From an uncultured Anaerococcus sp. (GTDB lineage: Bacteria; Bacillota; Clostridia; Tissierellales; Peptoniphilaceae), in the NCBI RefSeq assembly GCF_937934665.1, contig NZ_CALGYW010000064.1:1-64000 (forward strand): 64,000 nt of DNA. Reading direction: 5' to 3'. A program made the translations under genes and the position numbers. This document shows, piece by piece, positions 17,149 through 26,530 of this stretch (position 1 is its first letter; every line of letters begins with the position of its first letter). The notes under the pieces are model-generated. The model was given only the letters and a program-made list of their open reading frames with translations. It was not told the origin of the DNA and made no database searches.

Positions 17149-18222
17149 ATGAAAATCAAGAAATTTATGACAGGTGCTTTTGCCCTAGCTATGGCAGTTA
17201 GCCTTACAGCTTGTGGTGGTGGAAACAAAGAAGTCGCTAATGAAGGAAGTGATAATAAAGAGGCTTCAAGCGAAGCTAAAGTATCTGCAACAATGATCAC
17301 AGATGAGGGTGGTATCAACGATAAGTCATTTAACCAATCTTCTTATGAGGGTCTAAAGGCTTATGAAGAAGAAGGTAAGATTAAATTTGACTATATAGAA
17401 AGTCATAAGAAAACTGACTACCAACCAAACCTAGAAAGTGCTCTTGACAGTGAATCAGACATAATCTTTACAGTTGGTTACGCTCTTTATAATGACACAG
17501 CCAACGCTTGTGATGCTAACCCAGACCAAAAATATGCCATAATCGATAATGCAAACATCGATGGTAAAGAAAACCTAGTGGGTATTACCTTTGCTGATAA
17601 TGAAAACTCATTTTTAGTAGGTTATATAGCAGGTATGACATCAGAGTCTAACAATGTTGGATTTGTTGGTGGCCAAAAATCTGACGTAATTGATAGGTTT
17701 GAATACGGCTATAGGGCTGGTGTTAAACAAGCAGCTAGAGAAAAAGGTACTGATATAGAAGTACAAGTACAATATGCAAACTCTTATTCTGACCAAGCAG
17801 CTGGTAAAAACATCGCTAACCAAATGTATCAAAACGGTGCTGATGTAGTATTCCACGCAGCAGGTGGTACAGGTATTGGTGTATTTGAAGCAGCTAAAGA
17901 AAATGATAAATACATTATTGGTGTAGACCGTGACCAAAAAGAAGAAGCTCCAGATAATATCCTAGTTTCTACAATAAAGGGTGTTGGTAGGGCAGTTCAA
18001 CTAACACTTGACGACCTTATCGACGGAAATTACAAGGGTGGAGAAACTGTAGCCTACCACTTAAGTGATGGTGATGCTCTAGGAATCGCCTATGGAGATA
18101 ACGACCTTGTAGCAGAAGATATCAAAGATGAGGTAGAAGAATTAAGACAACAAATCATTGACGGTGAAGTAAAAACACCTCAAAATGAAGAAGAATTTAA
18201 AGAAATGGGATATGAAGACTAA
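17149..18222 (+). CDS. BMP-family nucleoside-binding lipoprotein
   Basis: This 357-residue protein is a Med/TmpC/BmpA-type receptor. The signal peptide ends in lipobox LTAC with Cys22. The mature domain shows TDEGGINDKSFNQSS and IGVDRDQ, characteristic of the family that binds purine and other nucleosides. It heads the transporter genes at 18315-21877, from which it is separated by a hairpin. AAGGGGG lies 6 nt before the ATG. Confidence 0.93.
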   Translation: MKIKKFMTGAFALAMAVSLTACGGGNKEVANEGSDNKEASSEAKVSATMITDEGGINDKSFNQSSYEGLKAYEEEGKIKFDYIESHKKTDYQPNLESALDSESDIIFTVGYALYNDTANACDANPDQKYAIIDNANIDGKENLVGITFADNENSFLVGYIAGMTSESNNVGFVGGQKSDVIDRFEYGYRAGVKQAAREKGTDIEVQVQYANSYSDQAAGKNIANQMYQNGADVVFHAAGGTGIGVFEAAKENDKYIIGVDRDQKEEAPDNILVSTIKGVGRAVQLTLDDLIDGNYKGGETVAYHLSDGDALGIAYGDNDLVAEDIKDEVEELRQQIIDGEVKTPQNEEEFKEMGYED

Positions 18223-18260
18223 TATTCTAATATAATATTTATAAGTCAATATTCTATAAA

Positions 18261-18290
18261 AAAGAGTAGGCTGGGTTCTACTCTTTTTTT
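18261..18290 (+). terminator. Terminator-like hairpin between the binding protein and its ABC genes
   Basis: AAAGAGTAG pairs with CTACTCTTT and is followed by a run of T. Partial read-through would keep the lipoprotein in excess over the permeases, as in the liv operon. Confidence 0.75.
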
Positions 18291-18314
18291 ATAAAAGTTT
18301 ATGAGTGAGGAAAT

Positions 18315-19844
18315 ATGGATAAGTATTTTGATCAAGATCCAATTATAAAAATGAAAAATATCCATAAGAGTTTTGGAGATAAGGAAGTTTTAAAAGGTGT
18401 AGATTTTGACCTACACAAATGTGAAGTCCATGCCCTTCTTGGAGAAAATGGAGCAGGTAAGACTACCCTTATGAATATACTTTATGGTATGTTTGATCCA
18501 ACAGATGGAGAAATTTATATAAAGGGTGAAGAAATTATCAATAATTCACCTAAAAAAGCAATAGCCCTTGGTGTTGGTATGGTTCACCAGCATTTTATGT
18601 TGATAGAACCATTTACAGTTACAGAAAATATAATCTTAGGTTATGAAGGAAAAACTGGTCTTTTCCTAGATAGGAAAAAAGCTAGGGCTGAAATAGAAAA
18701 ATTATCCAAAGATTATGGCCTATATGTAGATGCTGATAGCAAGGTTGAGGATATCTCGGTAGGCCAACAACAAAGAGTAGAGATTCTAAAGGCCCTTTAC
18801 CATGGGGCTGATATTCTTATCTTTGATGAGCCAACAGCCGTACTAACTCCTCAAGAGATTGAAGAATTTATAGAAATAGTAAAAAAATTAACTGACATGG
18901 GTAAGTCAATTATCATTATAACTCACAAATTAGATGAGATAAGGGCTATGGCTGATACCTGCACTATAATTAGACGTGGAGAATTTATCGACAAACTAAG
19001 GGTAAGTGAAGTTGACGAAAATATCCTAGCTGAGAAAATGGTCGGCAGGGATGTATCCTTTAATGTTACCAAGGAAGATATAGAGCTTGGAGAAGAAGTC
19101 CTTAGGATAGAAGATCTTTGGGTAAAGGATAATAGAAAGATAGATAAGGTTAAGGGACTTAACTTATCAATTAGAAAGGGCGAAATCCTAGGTATAGCTG
19201 GCGTTGATGGTAACGGTCAATCAGAGCTAATAGACGCTATCTATGGGATGAGAAAAATAGAAAAAGGAAGGGTCACCTTTAAGGGAGAGGATATTACTGA
19301 CAAAAAGCCAAGAGAAATCCTAGATATGGGCATGACCCAAATCCCAGAAGATAGGCAAAAAAGAGGCTTGGTTTTAGAGTATTCTATTAAAGATAACCTA
19401 ATTTTAGAAAGCGTAGATAAGGAAGAGTTTTCTAAAAATGGTATCCTAGATTTTAAAAAGATAGAAAAAAATGCAACAGACCTTATAGATAAGTTTGATG
19501 TAAGACCGAGGGATATAGATGAACTGGCAGGTTCCCTATCTGGTGGTAACCAGCAAAAGGTAATTATAGCCAGAGAAATTTCGTCAAACCCAGATTTATT
19601 AATAGCAGCTCAACCAACCAGGGGACTAGATGTGGGTGCCATAGAATTTATCCACCAATACCTAGTAGAGCTGAGAAATTCTGGTAATGCAGTCTTATTA
19701 ATAAGCTTCCAATTAGATGAGGTTATGGATTTATCAGATAGGATAGGGGTAATCTATGATGGAAAAATTGTAGGTGAGCTTAACCCTAAGGATACAGACG
19801 AATTTGAAATAGGTAGATTAATGGCAGGAGGTAAAAATGACTAA
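18315..19844 (+). CDS. Nucleoside ABC transporter ATPase (NupO-like, two NBDs)
   Basis: This 509-residue protein has two tandem ATP-binding domains. The first has Walker A GENGAGKTT (residues 43-51), signature SVGQQQRVEILKA and IFDEPTAVLTP. The second is degenerate at Walker A (GVDGNGQSE) and has LSGGNQQKVIIARE and AAQPTRGLDVG. This arrangement is normal for sugar- and nucleoside-type importers. It overlaps the next gene by 8 nt. Together with the BMP lipoprotein and two permeases it forms a complete nucleoside importer. Confidence 0.93.
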   Translation: MDKYFDQDPIIKMKNIHKSFGDKEVLKGVDFDLHKCEVHALLGENGAGKTTLMNILYGMFDPTDGEIYIKGEEIINNSPKKAIALGVGMVHQHFMLIEPFTVTENIILGYEGKTGLFLDRKKARAEIEKLSKDYGLYVDADSKVEDISVGQQQRVEILKALYHGADILIFDEPTAVLTPQEIEEFIEIVKKLTDMGKSIIIITHKLDEIRAMADTCTIIRRGEFIDKLRVSEVDENILAEKMVGRDVSFNVTKEDIELGEEVLRIEDLWVKDNRKIDKVKGLNLSIRKGEILGIAGVDGNGQSELIDAIYGMRKIEKGRVTFKGEDITDKKPREILDMGMTQIPEDRQKRGLVLEYSIKDNLILESVDKEEFSKNGILDFKKIEKNATDLIDKFDVRPRDIDELAGSLSGGNQQKVIIAREISSNPDLLIAAQPTRGLDVGAIEFIHQYLVELRNSGNAVLLISFQLDEVMDLSDRIGVIYDGKIVGELNPKDTDEFEIGRLMAGGKND

Positions 19845-20946
19845 GAAAAAAGAAAAGAAATTTAAGGGTTCAACCTTAATTTTTACCCTTGTTTCAGTGT
19901 TATTAGGCCTTTTAGTTGGGGCGATAGTTTTGGCCCTTGCAGGATATAACCCTATAGAAGCCTATCAAAAAATTATTGAAGGTGTATTTAAGTCTCCAAG
20001 AAATATGGGATGGGCCATAGTAAACTCCACACCAATAATTCTTACAGGACTGGGCGTTTGCTTTGCCTTCAAAACAGGATTATTTAATATGGGGGCTGAG
20101 GGCCAATTTATCATTGGTACTACGGTAGGATTTTTACTAGGATATGGTCTTGATCTACCACCAGTCCTTCATGTTTTGGTGACAGTTTTGCTAGCTATCC
20201 TAGCTGGTTTTATCTATGGGGGAATCGCTGGTTTTGTTAAGGCTAAATTTGGTATTCATGAAGTAATTTCAACTATCATGCTCAATTGGATTGCCTTTTA
20301 CTTCCAAAACTTTATAGTATTTCGCTATAAGATGCCAAACTCAATGAATAGTTTTGAGGTAAAAGATTCTGCAAAGATCACCCTAATACAAAATGCAGCC
20401 CAAAAATATGATGGTTTTATGGGACAGTTTTTTAGGGCGCCAATTCACGCAGGTATCTTTTTCGCAATAATTTGCGCTATATTAATCCACTTCATCCTAA
20501 ATAAAACAAGCCTTGGTTACAAACTAAAGGCTGTTGGTTTAAATAAAGAAGCTAGTGAATATGGTGGAATAAATGTAAATCGTAAGCTTATCCAATCTAT
20601 GGCCATATCAGGAGCCATATGTTCTCTTGCAGGAGTAAGTCAGATTTTAGGTTATACCTACTCCTTGCCACAGCTATCTGCCATGGAAAACTTTGGTTTT
20701 GATGGTCTTGCTGTAGCTTTACTTGCTTCAAATAATCCTATTGGATGTATATTTTCTGGTCTATTTTTAGGGTCTCTAAAATATGCTGGTGGTAACCTTC
20801 AAAGGACAATGGGAGTACCAAGTGAGCTAATCTCAATAATTATTGGTACAATTATCTTATTTACAGCTATTCCTTTAATCTTTAAGATTATAAGAGCAAA
20901 GATAAACAAGAAGGCAAAAAGAAAGGCAGGTAAGGCTCGTGATTAA
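19837..20946 (+). CDS. Nucleoside ABC transporter permease 1 (NupP-like)
   Basis: This 369-residue membrane protein has about ten spans of the branched-chain/nucleoside permease family. TGLGVCFAFKTGLFNMGAEG near residue 70 and YGGINVNRK are typical. It starts inside the upstream ATPase gene and its own 3' end overlaps the GTG of the next permease by 8 nt, so the three genes are translationally coupled. Confidence 0.92.
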   Translation: MTKKKEKKFKGSTLIFTLVSVLLGLLVGAIVLALAGYNPIEAYQKIIEGVFKSPRNMGWAIVNSTPIILTGLGVCFAFKTGLFNMGAEGQFIIGTTVGFLLGYGLDLPPVLHVLVTVLLAILAGFIYGGIAGFVKAKFGIHEVISTIMLNWIAFYFQNFIVFRYKMPNSMNSFEVKDSAKITLIQNAAQKYDGFMGQFFRAPIHAGIFFAIICAILIHFILNKTSLGYKLKAVGLNKEASEYGGINVNRKLIQSMAISGAICSLAGVSQILGYTYSLPQLSAMENFGFDGLAVALLASNNPIGCIFSGLFLGSLKYAGGNLQRTMGVPSELISIIIGTIILFTAIPLIFKIIRAKINKKAKRKAGKARD

Positions 20947-21877
20947 TCTAGCAGTTTTAGGTTTAATAATAGGAAATACCCTATCAAATGCAGCACCTGT
21001 TCTACTAACAGGTCTTGGCGGTATGATGTCTGAAAAATCAGGTGTAGTTAATATCGGTCTTGAGGGGATGATGACAATTGGAGCCCTTGTTGGGGCAACA
21101 GTAGGATATTACAGTAAGAACCCATGGCTAGGATTTATCTGTGGGGGCCTTGCAGGCATGTTTTTTGGTCTAATCCACGCTTTTGTATCAGTGACCCTGG
21201 CAGGAGATCAGACCATATCTGGTATAGCTATAAATACCCTAGCACCTGGTCTTGCACTTTTCTTATCAAGGATGTTTTTTGATGGAGCAACTCAAACTCC
21301 TTCAATTGCTCTTGAAGATAAGATTCCAAGATTATTTGATGGAATGATCAAAAATCAAGCTTTAAAAAATATATTTTCCCAATATGCAAATGTTTATATA
21401 GCCATAATATTTGTTATCTTGGTTTATTTATTCTTATATAAGACTAAGTGGGGACTAAGGCTTATAGCTGTTGGCGAGCACCCAATTGCAGCAGAAAGTT
21501 TGGATATATCAGTAGTTGCCATAAGGTATGCAGCTGTTATGTTCTCAGGCTTTATGGCAGGATTAGGTGGGGCATCTATGTCTCTTGCAGTTGTTAGTGT
21601 ATTTTCCCCAACCCTAATAGCAGGCCAAGGCTATATAGCCCTAGTGTGCGTTATTTTTGGTAACTGGAAACCTCAGGGAGTTTTAGTTGGGTCTTTATTC
21701 TTTGGCTTAACCCAAGCCATAGCAACTTATCTAACAGGTACAAGCATACAGATCCCTATGGAATTTATTTCAATGATTCCTTATATATCTATCCTGATTT
21801 TCTTAATATTATTTAATAAAAAATCATCTGCCCCTAAGGCAAGTGGTAAAGCTTATTTGAGAGAAGATATAGGATAA
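20939..21877 (+). CDS. Nucleoside ABC transporter permease 2 (NupQ-like)
   Basis: This 312-residue permease shows TGLGGMMSEKSGVVNIGLEG near residue 22 and GLGGASMSL near residue 210, both usual for the second permease of BMP-linked importers. The start is GTG at 20939, overlapping the previous gene by 8 nt. It is the last gene of the unit and a bidirectional terminator follows. Confidence 0.92.
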   Translation: MINLAVLGLIIGNTLSNAAPVLLTGLGGMMSEKSGVVNIGLEGMMTIGALVGATVGYYSKNPWLGFICGGLAGMFFGLIHAFVSVTLAGDQTISGIAINTLAPGLALFLSRMFFDGATQTPSIALEDKIPRLFDGMIKNQALKNIFSQYANVYIAIIFVILVYLFLYKTKWGLRLIAVGEHPIAAESLDISVVAIRYAAVMFSGFMAGLGGASMSLAVVSVFSPTLIAGQGYIALVCVIFGNWKPQGVLVGSLFFGLTQAIATYLTGTSIQIPMEFISMIPYISILIFLILFNKKSSAPKASGKAYLREDIG

Positions 21878-21880
21878 GAA

Positions 21881-21930
21881 AAATCGTCTGTGGACTTTTA
21901 AGCTTAGTTTTGAAGCCCGCGGACGATTTT
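21881..21930. terminator. Bidirectional terminator between convergent genes
   Basis: AAATCGTC near 21881 pairs with GACGATTT near 21922, with further pairing inside and A/T runs on both sides. It lies between the permease gene and the end of the helicase gene. Confidence 0.8.
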
Positions 21931-23725
21931 ATTTATTTAGATATTTAGCTCTTATATAAAACTCTGAAGGAAGGGCTTTTTTATTATTCCTTCTTTTAAT
22001 AGACAGAAGGAATAATTTTTCCCTAGCACGGGTCATTGCTACATAGAATACCCTTCTCTCCTCTTCGAGATTTTTTTCTGGATCTTTTTCGTAGTCAATT
22101 ATTGGAAACTCATTTTTGTTAAGATCTGTTATAAAAACTCTATCATACTCAAGGCCTTTGGATCTGTGAATGGTCTGAAGAATGAGGTTTGATTCGGGCA
22201 TGAGTCTTATTTTATTTTTTAAAGATAGGATTTTCCTATCAAAATCATCAATTGTATCCAAATCCTTGATGAAATTTACCAAACTTTCTACGAAAAGGTC
22301 CTTATTTATTACATCTTCAGCAAACTTATTTGCCTTAAGGGATGAGTATTCCTTATAGCCTAGGTATTTATAGATGTAGGAAATTTTCCTAGCTAGGGGG
22401 AGTTTTCTGATATGAATAAGCTTTTTTTCTATATCATAGAGGGTATTACGCCTATCATAGTCGAGGATCTTATAGAAAAAATCAAAGACGTCTTGGTTAA
22501 TGGGCTTGGCCCCTAATTTTTCGATTTCAGTCTTTTTAAGGTAGGTTTTTATCTTATAATAAATATTAACGAAAGCTTGGACATCGTAAAAATCTTCTGA
22601 AAATTTAATTATATCAAAAAAATCTTCTATTATTTGTGACTTAAAAAAGTCAAAAAAATCCTCATTTATCTTAAAATCAATCTCATCTTCTATTAGAAAA
22701 CTAACTAGGTTTATGGCTGAGATATTATTTCTAAATAAAATAGCGTTAGTCTCATGAGTTTCTAGGTTTTCTTTGATAAAACTATACTGGTTATAAGAAT
22801 CTTTTAGGGTCTTTATTACGATTTCTTCTCCCTTATCTTTATGGCTTAGGATAGATTTTTTGTAACGAAATTTATTTTCTTTGATAAAAGCTTCTGCGAG
22901 ATCACATATATTTTTACTCGACCTATGGTTTTCATTCATGACAATAAGCCTTGCACCAGGATAATGAGCTTTAAAATTTAGAAGATAATCAGGTTCTGCT
23001 CCTCTAAATGAATAAATTGACTGATCGTCATCGGCCACAACCATCAGATTATTGTTTAATCCTACTATTTTTTTTAGGATTTTAAATTGCAAGAGTGAAG
23101 TATCTTGCCCCTCATCTAATTGAAAATACTGGTATCTTCTGTGGATGGACCTCAATAAATTAGGATTTTCTTCTAAAAGTTTTAAAGCTAGGGTCTGCAT
23201 GTCATCAAAGTCAATATAGTTGTTAGATTTTTTAAAATCTTCATAGGTCTGATAGACTTTCTCTATATTTTTTATCCTAATATTCTTTAGGTAAGATCCA
23301 TCAAGCATGGCGTTTTTCATGTAAGAAGTCTCAGTAAAAAAAGTCATCAAATCTTCCCTGGATATTTTCTTTTTATTTATATTAAGGTATATACGTCTTA
23401 ATAGGTCGTATTTGTTATAGGCATCATCAGACTCTAAAAGACGCAATTCTCTGTGGGATTTTTTTAAATAATTTCTAATAATAAGGTAGCAAAAAGCATG
23501 GATGGTCATTATGCTAGTGTTATTATCGCCATAACGATTTTTCATATCAAGGGCCTGGTTTCTTGAAAAAGTTAGGGTTAAAATTTTTTCTGGCCTTGTA
23601 AATTTTGATAAAATTTTTATTCTTTCTAAAAGCATGGTAGTCTTGCCTGCGCCTGGCACAGCAAGGACTAGACAAGGACCATCTATAAAGTTTGCAGCCT
23701 CATTTTGTACATCTGTTAGTCTCAT
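21929..23725 (-). CDS. UvrD/PcrA-like superfamily 1 DNA helicase, short form
   Basis: This 598-residue protein has the SF1A helicase motifs in order: Q motif LTDVQNEA, Walker A VPGAGKTT (23-30), Ia TFSRNQA, II QLDEGQD, III ADDDQSIYSFRGA, IV NHRSS, V TIHRSKGLEYD and VI VAMTRAREKL. Motif II reads DEGQD rather than the more common DEAQD. PcrA and UvrD are usually about 720-750 residues, and the C-terminal extension is absent here, so this is probably an additional helicase. It stands alone on the minus strand, ending in a shared terminator. Confidence 0.88.
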   Translation of the reverse strand: MRLTDVQNEAANFIDGPCLVLAVPGAGKTTMLLERIKILSKFTRPEKILTLTFSRNQALDMKNRYGDNNTSIMTIHAFCYLIIRNYLKKSHRELRLLESDDAYNKYDLLRRIYLNINKKKISREDLMTFFTETSYMKNAMLDGSYLKNIRIKNIEKVYQTYEDFKKSNNYIDFDDMQTLALKLLEENPNLLRSIHRRYQYFQLDEGQDTSLLQFKILKKIVGLNNNLMVVADDDQSIYSFRGAEPDYLLNFKAHYPGARLIVMNENHRSSKNICDLAEAFIKENKFRYKKSILSHKDKGEEIVIKTLKDSYNQYSFIKENLETHETNAILFRNNISAINLVSFLIEDEIDFKINEDFFDFFKSQIIEDFFDIIKFSEDFYDVQAFVNIYYKIKTYLKKTEIEKLGAKPINQDVFDFFYKILDYDRRNTLYDIEKKLIHIRKLPLARKISYIYKYLGYKEYSSLKANKFAEDVINKDLFVESLVNFIKDLDTIDDFDRKILSLKNKIRLMPESNLILQTIHRSKGLEYDRVFITDLNKNEFPIIDYEKDPEKNLEEERRVFYVAMTRAREKLFLLSIKRRNNKKALPSEFYIRAKYLNK

Positions 23726-23820
23726 ATTATCATGATACCATATATTTTTTTGAAAAATATGATAAAATAGAAGTTAAGTATAGTATAATAATACTAGTAG
23801 AATAAATTATGGGGGAAAAT

Positions 23821-24618
23821 ATGCTTACAACACAATTTTTAAAAACTAGAACTTCAACAAGAGATTTCAAAGATATGGATCTTAAGAAAGAAGATTTAGA
23901 AAAACTTGAGAAGATTATTGATTCTGAAATTATAAAATTAGGTAAAGATGACCTAGCTTTTGTACTTCAAACTGACGGAGACGCAGTCTATAAGGCCTTG
24001 GATGGAAAAGCAGGCTATAGGGGAGTTATGATCAAGGCTCCAGCTTATCTTGCTTTAAATACCCTAAATGATAACCCAGCAAGTCTTGTCAAGGGTGCTT
24101 ATGGGGTAGAAGAAATAATCACAGAGTTAGATAAGATGGGTATCGGAAACTGCTGGATAACAGTAGCTGATGTAGAAGATACTGCGAAAAAAGCTGCCTT
24201 TGCTTATGATAAGGGAGAAGTAAGTCTACTTCTAGCTATAGGTTATCCTGTTGATGAAAGCCTAAGAGAACATAAGTTTGATGACAGGAAGGGTATAGGA
24301 GAATTTGTCTTTATTGACAAGCTTGGCAATAAAGCAACAAATGAAGAGCTTGAACAAAGAGGCCTAGATGAAATATTCTCTTATGCAAGGTTTGCTCCAT
24401 CAGCTTACAATGCTCAACCTTGGAGATTTGTTTTAGTAGAAGACTTAATCAAACTTTATATTGAAGATTATAAGGGAAGTGTAAACTTATTAGATGCTGG
24501 TATAATAATGTACTATCTTGATAAACTTGGTGAATCCATATCTATGGGATCAAACTGGGATATAAAACCAGAGATTAACGACGAAAAATATGTCTATATA
24601 GCAAGTAAACAATTATAA
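23821..24618 (+). CDS. Nitroreductase-fold oxidoreductase (TM1586-like)
   Basis: This 265-residue flavoprotein-like enzyme begins with FLKTRTSTRDF, the family's FMN-binding arginine region. It contains GIGNCWI in the middle and YARFAPSAYNAQPWRF in the second half, suggesting a fused double nitroreductase fold. The ATG at 23809 lies upstream of the GGGGGA ribosome site (23811-23816), so ATG 23821 is chosen. The physiological substrate is unknown. Confidence 0.85.
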   Translation: MLTTQFLKTRTSTRDFKDMDLKKEDLEKLEKIIDSEIIKLGKDDLAFVLQTDGDAVYKALDGKAGYRGVMIKAPAYLALNTLNDNPASLVKGAYGVEEIITELDKMGIGNCWITVADVEDTAKKAAFAYDKGEVSLLLAIGYPVDESLREHKFDDRKGIGEFVFIDKLGNKATNEELEQRGLDEIFSYARFAPSAYNAQPWRFVLVEDLIKLYIEDYKGSVNLLDAGIIMYYLDKLGESISMGSNWDIKPEINDEKYVYIASKQL

Positions 24619-24621
24619 GAT

Positions 24622-24645
24622 AAAGGGCGCTAAGGCGTCCTTTTT
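24622..24645 (+). terminator. Terminator after the nitroreductase gene
   Basis: AAAGGGCGC pairs with GGCGTCCTTT across a short loop and is followed by T residues. It lies just upstream of the ribosome site of map. Confidence 0.75.
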
Positions 24646-24659
24646 AGGAGAGTGATATT

Positions 24660-25478
24660 TTGATTAGAATATATAATGAAAGTTATTTTGAAAAAATGAG
24701 GGCAGCAGCTGAGGTTTTATGTCAAACCCACCTGGCCCTAAAGGAAGTAATTAGACCAGGTTTTACAACAAAAGACCTAGATACCTTTGCCAATAAATTT
24801 ATAGTAGACCATAAAAAGGCTATTCCAGCTCAATTAGGCTACCAGGGATTTCCATTTACTTTATGTACATCAGTAAATGATGAAATTTGCCACGGCTATC
24901 CAAATGACAGAGCCTTAGAAGAAGGCGACATCTTATCAATTGATAATGTGGTTAACCTAGATGGGGGACTTGCAGATTCTTGCTGGACTTATACAGTTGG
25001 TAAAATGAGCGATGAAGATCAAAAATTAGTTGATGTAAACCTAGAAGCCTTAAACAGGGCTGTGAAAGTTGCAAGACCTGGAAATAGGATTGGAGATATA
25101 GGAGCTGCTATCCAAGAATATGTCGAGGGAGAAAATGGATTTTCTGTAATAAGAGACTTTATTGGCCATGGCATTGGAAAAGAAATGCACGAAGACCCAC
25201 AAGTACCTCACTACGGCAAGGCTCATAGAGGACCTAGGATTGAGGCTGGGATGGTATTTACAATCGAGCCAATGATTGCTTTAGGCGATTGGCATATGAA
25301 ACTTGATGATAATGGCTGGACAGCAAGGACTGTAGATGGGTCAAAAGTTAGCCAATTTGAGCACCAACTTATAATCCACGAAGATGGTCCAGAAATAATA
25401 ACAGATCAAGCAAAATATAAGCTAAGCGAAGATGACATAAAATTCATTAAAAAATATAAAGAAAAATATAATTTTTAA
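24660..25478 (+). CDS. map: Methionine aminopeptidase, type I
   Basis: This 272-residue enzyme removes the initiator Met from new proteins. The dimetal ligands are visible in NLDGGLADSCW (two Asp), GHGIGKEMHEDP (His), TIEPMI (Glu) and QFEHQLII (Glu). The start is TTG 24660, with AGGAG 9 nt upstream; no ATG is available before the conserved region. Its size and N-terminal extension suit a clostridial type Ib-like form. It is a single gene, not in the usual ribosomal-protein operon, so a second map elsewhere is possible. Confidence 0.94.
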   Translation: MIRIYNESYFEKMRAAAEVLCQTHLALKEVIRPGFTTKDLDTFANKFIVDHKKAIPAQLGYQGFPFTLCTSVNDEICHGYPNDRALEEGDILSIDNVVNLDGGLADSCWTYTVGKMSDEDQKLVDVNLEALNRAVKVARPGNRIGDIGAAIQEYVEGENGFSVIRDFIGHGIGKEMHEDPQVPHYGKAHRGPRIEAGMVFTIEPMIALGDWHMKLDDNGWTARTVDGSKVSQFEHQLIIHEDGPEIITDQAKYKLSEDDIKFIKKYKEKYNF

Positions 25479-25485
25479 TTAGCTA

Positions 25486-25516
25486 TTGAAATTAGGCTTT
25501 GGTGGAGTATTATAAT
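25486..25516 (+). promoter_or_regulatory. Promoter of the licT-PTS operon
   Basis: TTGAAA at 25486-25491 precedes an overlapping TATTAT (25508-25513) and TATAAT (25511-25516), giving spacers of 16 or 19 nt. It lies 10 nt before the RAT. Confidence 0.55.
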
Positions 25517-25525
25517 TATAGATAT

Positions 25526-25552
25526 GGATTGTTAGGAAATTCCGCAAAACCT
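25526..25552 (+). promoter_or_regulatory. RAT, ribonucleic antiterminator target of the LicT protein
   Basis: The sequence begins GGATTGTTA and ends GCAAAACCT, the two conserved halves of RAT elements bound by BglG/LicT RNA-binding domains. Its 3' part overlaps the 5' arm of the terminator at 25548-25582, so LicT binding would block termination. It sits upstream of the antiterminator gene itself, which implies autoregulation. Confidence 0.88.
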
Positions 25553-25582
25553 ATCCCAAGCATTTTTTGGGATAGGTTTTTT
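25548..25582 (+). terminator. Conditional terminator controlled by the RAT
   Basis: AACCTATCCC (25548-25557) pairs with GGGATAGGTT (25569-25578), followed by a T run. It should stop transcription before licT unless LicT is active. Confidence 0.9.
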
Positions 25583-25604
25583 CATTTTTAAGGTGGTGGT
25601 ATAA

Positions 25605-26465
25605 ATTTTAGTTAGAAAAGTACTCAATAATAATTCTATAATATCTGAAGATGCTTTCGAAAAAGAAGTAATCGTTATGGGTAAGGGCGTTGGCTTTAGT
25701 AAAAAAGTTGGAGATAAGATTGACGATAGTAAAATTCAAAAGATTTTTGTTCTAGAAGGTAATAAGAAAAACAATCAACTTGTTAAACTTTTAGAGGATA
25801 TACCTGAAGAATATTTTGAATTGTCTCAGATGATTATAAATAGAGCTAGTCAAAGACTTGGGAAAGATTTGGCAGATAGTATCTATTTGTCATTAACAGA
25901 CCATTTGTATATGGCTATAGCTAGATACAAGGATGGTCTTCATTTGAAAAATAAGCTTTTGTTCGAAATAGAAAACTTTTACCCTGATGAATACAGTCTT
26001 GGTCTTGAAGCTTTGAATATTATAGAATCGTTGTTTTCTGTAAAGATGTCGGAAGATGAAGCTGGCTTTATAGCTATGCACATAGTTGTATCTGAAAATG
26101 GTGATGATATAGAAGATTTCTATAAGTCAACAAAGTTGGTTCAAAATATTTTAAATATTGTAAAATTCTTTTTCAAAGTTAATTATAATGTTGAAAGTTT
26201 TTATTACCAAAGGTTTTTAAGGCATCTTAGGTTTTTCAGCTTGAGGATTTTATCAGATGATAAACATAAAAAATTATCATTAAAAAATGATTTGCTACCA
26301 TTGATTAAAGATAGGTATATTGAGGCTTATCAATGTACTATAAAAATAAAAGACTTTGTATATAATTCTTTTGATTATGTATTAGATGATGAGGAAGTTT
26401 TGTATTTAACAATTCATATATCACAAGTAATAAGCGATATAAAGGAGGAAAAAGAGGGGAAATAA
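25605..26465 (+). CDS. licT: BglG/LicT-family transcription antiterminator with a probable ATT start
   Basis: This 286-residue protein has an RNA-binding CAT domain (residues 1-55) and two PTS regulation domains. The four regulatory histidines are present: His100 (LTDH), His160 (AMHIV), His208 (RHLRF) and His272 (IHISQ). The first ATG (25677) would cut 24 residues from the CAT domain, including KVLNNN. The frame is open upstream to ATT 25605, which lies 8 nt after AAGGTGG (25590-25596). There it aligns exactly with the LicT start (KVxNNN at residues 5-10) and puts the first His at position 100, as in B. subtilis LicT. The next codon upstream is a stop. The specific sugar is unknown. Confidence 0.9.
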   Translation: MLVRKVLNNNSIISEDAFEKEVIVMGKGVGFSKKVGDKIDDSKIQKIFVLEGNKKNNQLVKLLEDIPEEYFELSQMIINRASQRLGKDLADSIYLSLTDHLYMAIARYKDGLHLKNKLLFEIENFYPDEYSLGLEALNIIESLFSVKMSEDEAGFIAMHIVVSENGDDIEDFYKSTKLVQNILNIVKFFFKVNYNVESFYYQRFLRHLRFFSLRILSDDKHKKLSLKNDLLPLIKDRYIEAYQCTIKIKDFVYNSFDYVLDDEEVLYLTIHISQVISDIKEEKEGK

Positions 26466-26530
26466 AGATCTAGTTAGGTAGTTACATTAAGTTGGCTAAA
26501 CTTTCAATTATAAAAAAATTGGAGGTAAAT

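Noticed and set aside
26492..26530. TTG start adding 13 residues to the PTS EIIBCA
   Set aside because: The GGAGGT ribosome site lies after that TTG and 4 nt before ATG 26531, where the EIIB domain begins.
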